Source of the DNA: Candidatus Nomurabacteria bacterium
GTDB lineage: Bacteria > Patescibacteriota > Saccharimonadia > Saccharimonadales > Saccharimonadaceae
Assembly (NCBI GenBank): GCA_031255735.1
Contig: JAIRRY010000001.1
Span: forward strand, 1 to 34,296
Length of the DNA stretch: 34,296 nucleotides
Reading direction: 5' to 3'
The position numbers were made by a program, and so were the translations under genes. Of this stretch, positions 31,063 through 34,296 are shown one piece after another; position 1 is the stretch's first letter, and each line of letters starts with the position of its first letter. The notes under the pieces are model-generated. The model was not told the DNA's origin and ran no database searches. It was given only the letters and a program-made list of their open reading frames with translations.

Positions 31063-31437
31063 CTAGTTTGTGGTCTGTTTATAGTTGCTGGTTATAACAT
31101 TAATAGAATAGTTGGCAATACTCATAATGATGCCCGACCAAACTGCGCCCCAAAAGCTCATTGCTAAACCTGGCGCAAGCGAAATCGCCAGCCACACCAT
31201 CAGGCCGTTAATTATCAGTGTGAACAACCCTAAGGTGACCAGAATAAATGGCAACGACAAAACCGTAATAATTGGCTTTAGCGTAGTGTTAATAATCGAG
31301 AATATTAAGCCTGCCACAAAGAAAGTGAAGATGTCGTTGCGCGGCACTGCGCTCTCGCCGAATAGCCAAACGCAAACATAAAGTGCCAGCGTGCTAACTA
31401 CTAAGCGAATTAAAAAGCCGACGAATTGTTGTTTCAT
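31063..31437 (-). CDS. Phage-holin family IV (4-TM) membrane protein
   Basis: 124 aa with four membrane helices. NDIFTFFVAGLIFSIINTTL and LKPIITVLSLPFILVTLGLF are typical of this widespread family (PF04020-like), which is chromosomal and not proof of a prophage; its function is unknown. The ATG overlaps the alaS stop (ATGA), so it is translationally coupled to alaS. Confidence 0.88.
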   Translation of the reverse strand: MKQQFVGFLIRLVVSTLALYVCVWLFGESAVPRNDIFTFFVAGLIFSIINTTLKPIITVLSLPFILVTLGLFTLIINGLMVWLAISLAPGLAMSFWGAVWSGIIMSIANYSINVITSNYKQTTN

Positions 31438-33329
31438 TGTAAAACCGCCTTAATGCGGCGCACGCCCGCCGAGCTTGCTTCTTCTTTTGTGATCTTGTAC
31501 TTTTTGTCACCTTCGCCAATTACGCTTGTGCGCTCAACATGCGGCCCGCCGCAGATCTCACAACTGGTGGGGTTTTTAGTGTCGCCTATGGTGTAAACCG
31601 TAACTCGGTCGCCGTAACGCTCGCGGAATGAACCGTGGGCGTGCAAAGTATCGAAAGCGTAATCAGTGTCGTATTCGTCGTAAGTAATAGGCAGGTCGGC
31701 TTCAATCCAGGCGTTCACTTGATCTTCTACGGCCTTAGTCTGGCTTGGCGTTAACTTCTCTGGCCAGCTAAAGTCGAAACGTAGGCGCTCAGCCGTGATG
31801 TTACTGCCCTTTTGCTGCACCTCGCCACCTAGCACTTTCTGCAAAGCCGCCAAGGTTAAGTGCGTAGCCGTATGATACTTGGTTGACATTTCGCTGTGAT
31901 CTTTCAGGCCGCCCTTAAACGTGCCCTTAGCCGCCGTTTGGCTGCGTTCGCGCTGTTCCTTCATGGCCGCGTCGAATTCATCACGCCAATTTTTACTCAG
32001 CGCTATATCTTGCTTAAAAGCTTCCTCGGTGGAAAGCTCCACAGGAAAACCGTAAGTGTCGTAAAGCATAAAAAGCTCTCTGCCACCCACTTCTTTTGCA
32101 GGTACGGTACCTGCAAGACGCGTGAGCTCCTTCAGGCCTTTTTGCAGAGTTTTACGAAAAGCCTTTTCTTCGCGTTCTAAAACTTCCACTACCTCAGCCT
32201 TATTTTGCGCCATCACAGGGTAGAAGTCGGCATAAATATCAGCCAGCACTGGCACTACTTCACCTAAAAAGTTCTGCTCCACGCCCAGTTCAAACGCCTT
32301 GCGCACCGCACGGCGCAGCAGGCGACGCATCACATAGCCCTGTTCCTTGTTGCTTGGCGCTAGTCCTTGGCTGGCCAGAAAAGTTGCGCCTTTTATGTGG
32401 TCGGCGATTACGCGCATGCTACCAACGTGAGCGTCGTACTTTTTACCGCTAAGCTGTTCTAATTTCTCGATCACAGGCATAAACAAACTAGTTTTGAACA
32501 CGTCTGGGGTGTCTAGCGCCGCCGCCGCGATACGCTCTAAGCCACCGCCAAAATCTACGTTTTTGTTCTTTAGCGGTTCAAAGCTGCCGTCTTCCAGCCT
32601 GCGATATTGCATAAACACTTGGTTGCCGATCTCAAGAAAACGGCCTGAATCTGAGGCTGGGTGAGCTTTGCCAAAGCTAGCATCGTGAGCTTTTTCACCA
32701 AAATCATAAAACACTTCGCTATCTGGGCCACAAGGGTCGCCAATTGGTGTTGAATCTAGCCCGCCTCCGCGACTCCACCAGTTCTCGCGGTCATCATAGA
32801 AGAAAATGCGTTCATCTGGGTTGATGCCGCGCTCATCTCCGTTACTGGCCGCGCCGATCTCGACAATTTTGGCCTCAATACCAGCTTCTTTGAATACTTT
32901 TTGCCATATGAGGGCCGCTTCATCGTCGCGCGGTATACCATACGCCTTCGACCCCTGGAAGCAACTGACATAGATTTTAGAGGCTTCTAGACCTATTTCG
33001 TGCGTCAAAAACTCGAAAAACCAGCGAATTTGCTCTTCTTTGAAATAATCGCCCAAACTCCAGTTACCAAGCATTTCGAAGAATGTTGTGTGACGGTTAT
33101 CGCCCACGTCGTCGATGTCTTGAGCGCGAACACAGGGCTGGCTATCTGTTAAACGCGTGCCTTTAGGGTGTTTTTTACCCAACAAGTACGGCATCAACGG
33201 CTGCATGCCACTACCTGTGAATAACGTAGTTGGGTCGCCCTCTAAAACCAAAGCGGCGGGCGCAATCTTAGTATGACCGTGTGAAACGTTAAAATCGATG
33301 TATTTTTGCCTAATAGTGTTTGCGTCCAT
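31434..33329 (-). CDS. alaS: Alanyl-tRNA synthetase, short form without C-Ala domain
   Basis: Class II synthetase that charges tRNA-Ala, 631 aa against about 875 in E. coli. The catalytic domain (RQKYIDFNVSHGHTKIAPAALV, FTGSGMQPLMPYLLG), tRNA-recognition helices and editing domain with zinc ligands His486, His490, Cys590 and His597 (HTATH, CEICGGPH) are present. The protein ends just after the editing domain, so the oligomerisation/tRNA-elbow domain C-Ala is missing. Residues about 405-411 (AGTVPA) are encoded by the palindrome shared with uvrA. TGTTATAAT lies 8 nt before the ATG. Confidence 0.96.
   Translation of the reverse strand: MDANTIRQKYIDFNVSHGHTKIAPAALVLEGDPTTLFTGSGMQPLMPYLLGKKHPKGTRLTDSQPCVRAQDIDDVGDNRHTTFFEMLGNWSLGDYFKEEQIRWFFEFLTHEIGLEASKIYVSCFQGSKAYGIPRDDEAALIWQKVFKEAGIEAKIVEIGAASNGDERGINPDERIFFYDDRENWWSRGGGLDSTPIGDPCGPDSEVFYDFGEKAHDASFGKAHPASDSGRFLEIGNQVFMQYRRLEDGSFEPLKNKNVDFGGGLERIAAAALDTPDVFKTSLFMPVIEKLEQLSGKKYDAHVGSMRVIADHIKGATFLASQGLAPSNKEQGYVMRRLLRRAVRKAFELGVEQNFLGEVVPVLADIYADFYPVMAQNKAEVVEVLEREEKAFRKTLQKGLKELTRLAGTVPAKEVGGRELFMLYDTYGFPVELSTEEAFKQDIALSKNWRDEFDAAMKEQRERSQTAAKGTFKGGLKDHSEMSTKYHTATHLTLAALQKVLGGEVQQKGSNITAERLRFDFSWPEKLTPSQTKAVEDQVNAWIEADLPITYDEYDTDYAFDTLHAHGSFRERYGDRVTVYTIGDTKNPTSCEICGGPHVERTSVIGEGDKKYKITKEEASSAGVRRIKAVLQ
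32096..32116. repeat. Exonic 21-nt palindrome, alaS copy
   Basis: Identical to 22916-22936. It encodes AGTVPA between the tRNA-recognition helices (KELTRL) and the LYDTYGFP segment, a variable place in AlaRS. Confidence 0.85.
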
Positions 33330-33337
33330 AGTAAGTA

Positions 33338-33346
33338 ATTATAACA
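33338..33346 (-). promoter_or_regulatory. alaS extended -10, near-leaderless
   Basis: TGTTATAAT on minus, 8 nt before the ATG. Confidence 0.65.
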
Positions 33347-33438
33347 CGACGAGCCCGAGCGAGGTGAAGGCTTACATTTCAAATATCTTTTGTTATATAA
33401 ATTACGTACGCAATTATGATCTGCGAGAAAGATAATTC

Positions 33439-33469
33439 ATAAACTTTGTTCCGCAAAAATAAAGTTTAT
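33439..33469. other. Inverted repeat in the alaS upstream gap
   Basis: ATAAACTTT and AAAGTTTAT (9 bp, 13-nt loop). The rest of the gap 33347-33495 is AT-rich, with a near-palindrome around ACGTACG at 33405-33412. No gene seen. Confidence 0.5.
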
Positions 33470-33495
33470 AACGATTTATACTCTATGAATATATA

Positions 33496-33522
33496 GACCC
33501 CCGGCATACTGCGCCGAGGGTC
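33496..33522 (-). terminator. Terminator-like hairpin after the orphan ORF
   Basis: On minus GACCCTCGGC pairs with GCCGGGGGTC (10 bp with one G-U, 7-nt loop), followed by TATATATT. About 25 nt after the ORF stop. Confidence 0.55.
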
Positions 33523-33546
33523 AAGCCGAGGTCCTGAATGAGATTA

Positions 33547-33963
33547 TTAATTATTATTAATCTCGTTCAGGATCATACTAACCGTCTCTCCGTCACCACC
33601 GTTGAGCATGGCGACATATGTCACCAGCACTCCAACGGTGCGAATAAAGGCCATCATACTGGAGGAATCATATTGATCACCTCTAGACGATAGCCTCATT
33701 ACATCAGCAAACAATTCTCGATGATGCTCGAGAATTGCCGTTCTAATACCCCCCTCTTGATAATAAAAGAGGGATGATTGCCTACACCTTGATGTACCGC
33801 TGCACCGGGTGTATTCACTGGGTTGAGGATCCCAGACTATAAAGGATGCCTTATCCTTTTCTCTCAACTCAGCCAACTCTAGTTTCTCTAGCGTCTCTTT
33901 GATCGTTAGAAAAACCTCCTGAGTTATTAAAGTATTTGGACCAATACCAATGCAACCTTCCAT
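33547..33963 (-). CDS. Orphan protein of unknown function
   Basis: Not recognised. 138 aa starting MEGCIGIGPN, with an acidic helical segment (FLTIKETLEKLELAELREKD), a Cys pair (RCSGTSRC), SLFYYQEGGIRTAILEHHRELFADVMRL and a hydrophobic stretch (FIRTVGVLVTYVAML) near the C-terminus, ending NEINNN. No signal peptide is seen. The start at 33963 is chosen because GGAGGTG lies 7 nt upstream, the best SD in the window; an ATG at 34026 lacks one. Its neighbours are AT-rich non-coding DNA, an inverted repeat and RNA copy 2, so it may be a recent arrival or a regulated accessory gene. Confidence 0.7.
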   Translation of the reverse strand: MEGCIGIGPNTLITQEVFLTIKETLEKLELAELREKDKASFIVWDPQPSEYTRCSGTSRCRQSSLFYYQEGGIRTAILEHHRELFADVMRLSSRGDQYDSSSMMAFIRTVGVLVTYVAMLNGGDGETVSMILNEINNN

Positions 33964-34008
33964 CTTTTTCACCTCCAAGAATAATTTCATTTTTCCCAGG
34001 CGGTTATT

Positions 34009-34081
34009 CGCCATAGGAATAATCAATAAAATTAATTAATTAATTAAATTAAATTAAATTAATTGACTATATACTATGGCG
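34009..34081. other. Inverted repeat around an A/T-only tract
   Basis: CGCCATAG (34009-34016) and CTATGGCG (34074-34081) flank a tract of TTAA/ATTAA repeats (about 34030-34064), directly upstream of the orphan ORF. It could be a regulator operator, a DNA-unwinding element or a scar. No DnaA boxes were seen. Confidence 0.55.
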
Positions 34082-34159
34082 GATTATTTAATAAGAAAGT
34101 TTGTTTTTAGAGTAGGTTATTAAAGTACAAGACAATTAAGGAGATGTGAGTTTTTCTTT

Positions 34160-34239
34160 AAAAAGAAAAACTCTGTGTACACAGAGTTTAAAGATTTCCG
34201 TGAACACCTTGTCACTTATGTAATTGATTTCTCAATTAC
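34160..34239 (-). ncRNA. Candidate structured RNA or attenuated leader, copy 2
   Basis: On minus from the predicted +1 (about 34239): hairpin GTAATTGA-GAAA-TCAATTAC (34220-34239), hairpin GTGA-(8)-TCAC (34200-34215), then terminator palindrome CTCTGTGTACACAGAG (34171-34186, extended by AAA/TTT) and U5CU5. As in copy 1 the U-tract is followed by its complement: GAGTTTTTCTTT (34148-34159) pairs with AAAGAAAAACTC (34162-34173). The stems differ in sequence from copy 1 but keep the layout. The orphan ORF begins about 200 nt downstream on the same strand. Confidence 0.45.
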
Positions 34240-34245
34240 ACTATC

Positions 34246-34273
34246 ACTCTATCACAAAAATGATGGAAATCAA
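34246..34273 (-). promoter_or_regulatory. Probable promoter of RNA copy 2
   Basis: TTGATT (34268-34273), 16-nt spacer, TAGAGT (34246-34251) with a TGA extension on minus. Weaker than the copy 1 promoter. Confidence 0.4.
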
Positions 34274-34296
34274 TGGATTGGTGGGCGAAAAAATAT

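Noticed and set aside
31063-31437. Holin-like protein as a sign of a prophage
   Set aside because: The family is common on chromosomes, and no phage genes are nearby; it is coupled to alaS.
1-34296. Recoding of TGA as Gly (seen in some CPR lineages)
   Set aside because: TGA acts as a proper stop in ruvX, alaS, the hydrolase and the HD gene, and no conserved domain contains in-frame TGA.

Overview
The window looks like chromosome from a Patescibacteria (CPR) bacterium, most likely Candidatus Saccharibacteria (inference, about 0.7). The grounds are compact housekeeping genes with minimal gaps, short repair and synthetase proteins (UvrC about 477 aa; AlaRS 631 aa without the C-terminal C-Ala domain), an FtsA/PilM-like ATPase paired with a membrane-anchored protein, membrane-anchored surface proteins and standard use of TGA as stop. 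Most genes lie on the minus strand; only rarA, a small DUF167 gene, an ABC exporter and tRNA-Gly lie on plus.

Layout. 1-569 has no CDS: a degenerate tandem repeat array and, on minus, a consensus promoter followed by a terminator-ended RNA candidate. 570-891 holds tRNA-Leu(UAA), tRNA-Cys(GCA) and tRNA-Gly(GCC). 970-5978 holds mscL, hisS, a wall-anchored surface protein, a Mur-ligase-like membrane protein and an alpha/beta hydrolase. 5993-14542 holds rarA, obgE, a LysM-CHAP hydrolase with a long leader, and the operon ftsA/pilM-like, membrane protein, ruvX, mltG, then DUF167. 14579-26051 holds NADAR, uvrC, an FMN reductase, a PfkB-like protein, the ABC exporter, rplY, uvrA, an HD protein and exonuclease I. 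26116-33329 holds a small membrane protein with a structured leader, galU, tRNA-Val, a surface protein, tRNA-Leu(GAG), a peptide-binding protein, secG, a holin-like protein and alaS. 33547-34296 holds an orphan ORF, an AT tract and a second RNA candidate.

Themes. DNA repair (rarA, uvrA, uvrC, exoI, ruvX), envelope growth and export (mltG, LysM-CHAP, Mur-like ligase, galU, secG, surface proteins) and translation (hisS, alaS, rplY, obgE, tRNAs) dominate. Nearly every promoter I can see is an extended -10 (TGnTAnAAT), and in about fifteen genes the start codon lies only 6-10 nt after the -10, which predicts leaderless mRNAs. Genes inside operons use Shine-Dalgarno sites or ATGA overlaps.

Most unusual signals: (1) two related terminator RNAs at the two window ends, in which the U-tract is followed by its own complement; (2) compensatory swaps at the D-loop/T-loop tertiary pairs of tRNA-Gly and tRNA-Cys; (3) an identical 21-nt palindrome encoding AGTVPA inside both uvrA and alaS; (4) an 88-nt palindromic element read in frame inside exonuclease I; (5) a family of paired ACGCTATATATAGCGT-type palindromes at gene ends; (6) a divergent promoter with face-to-face overlapping -10 elements between two leaderless genes.
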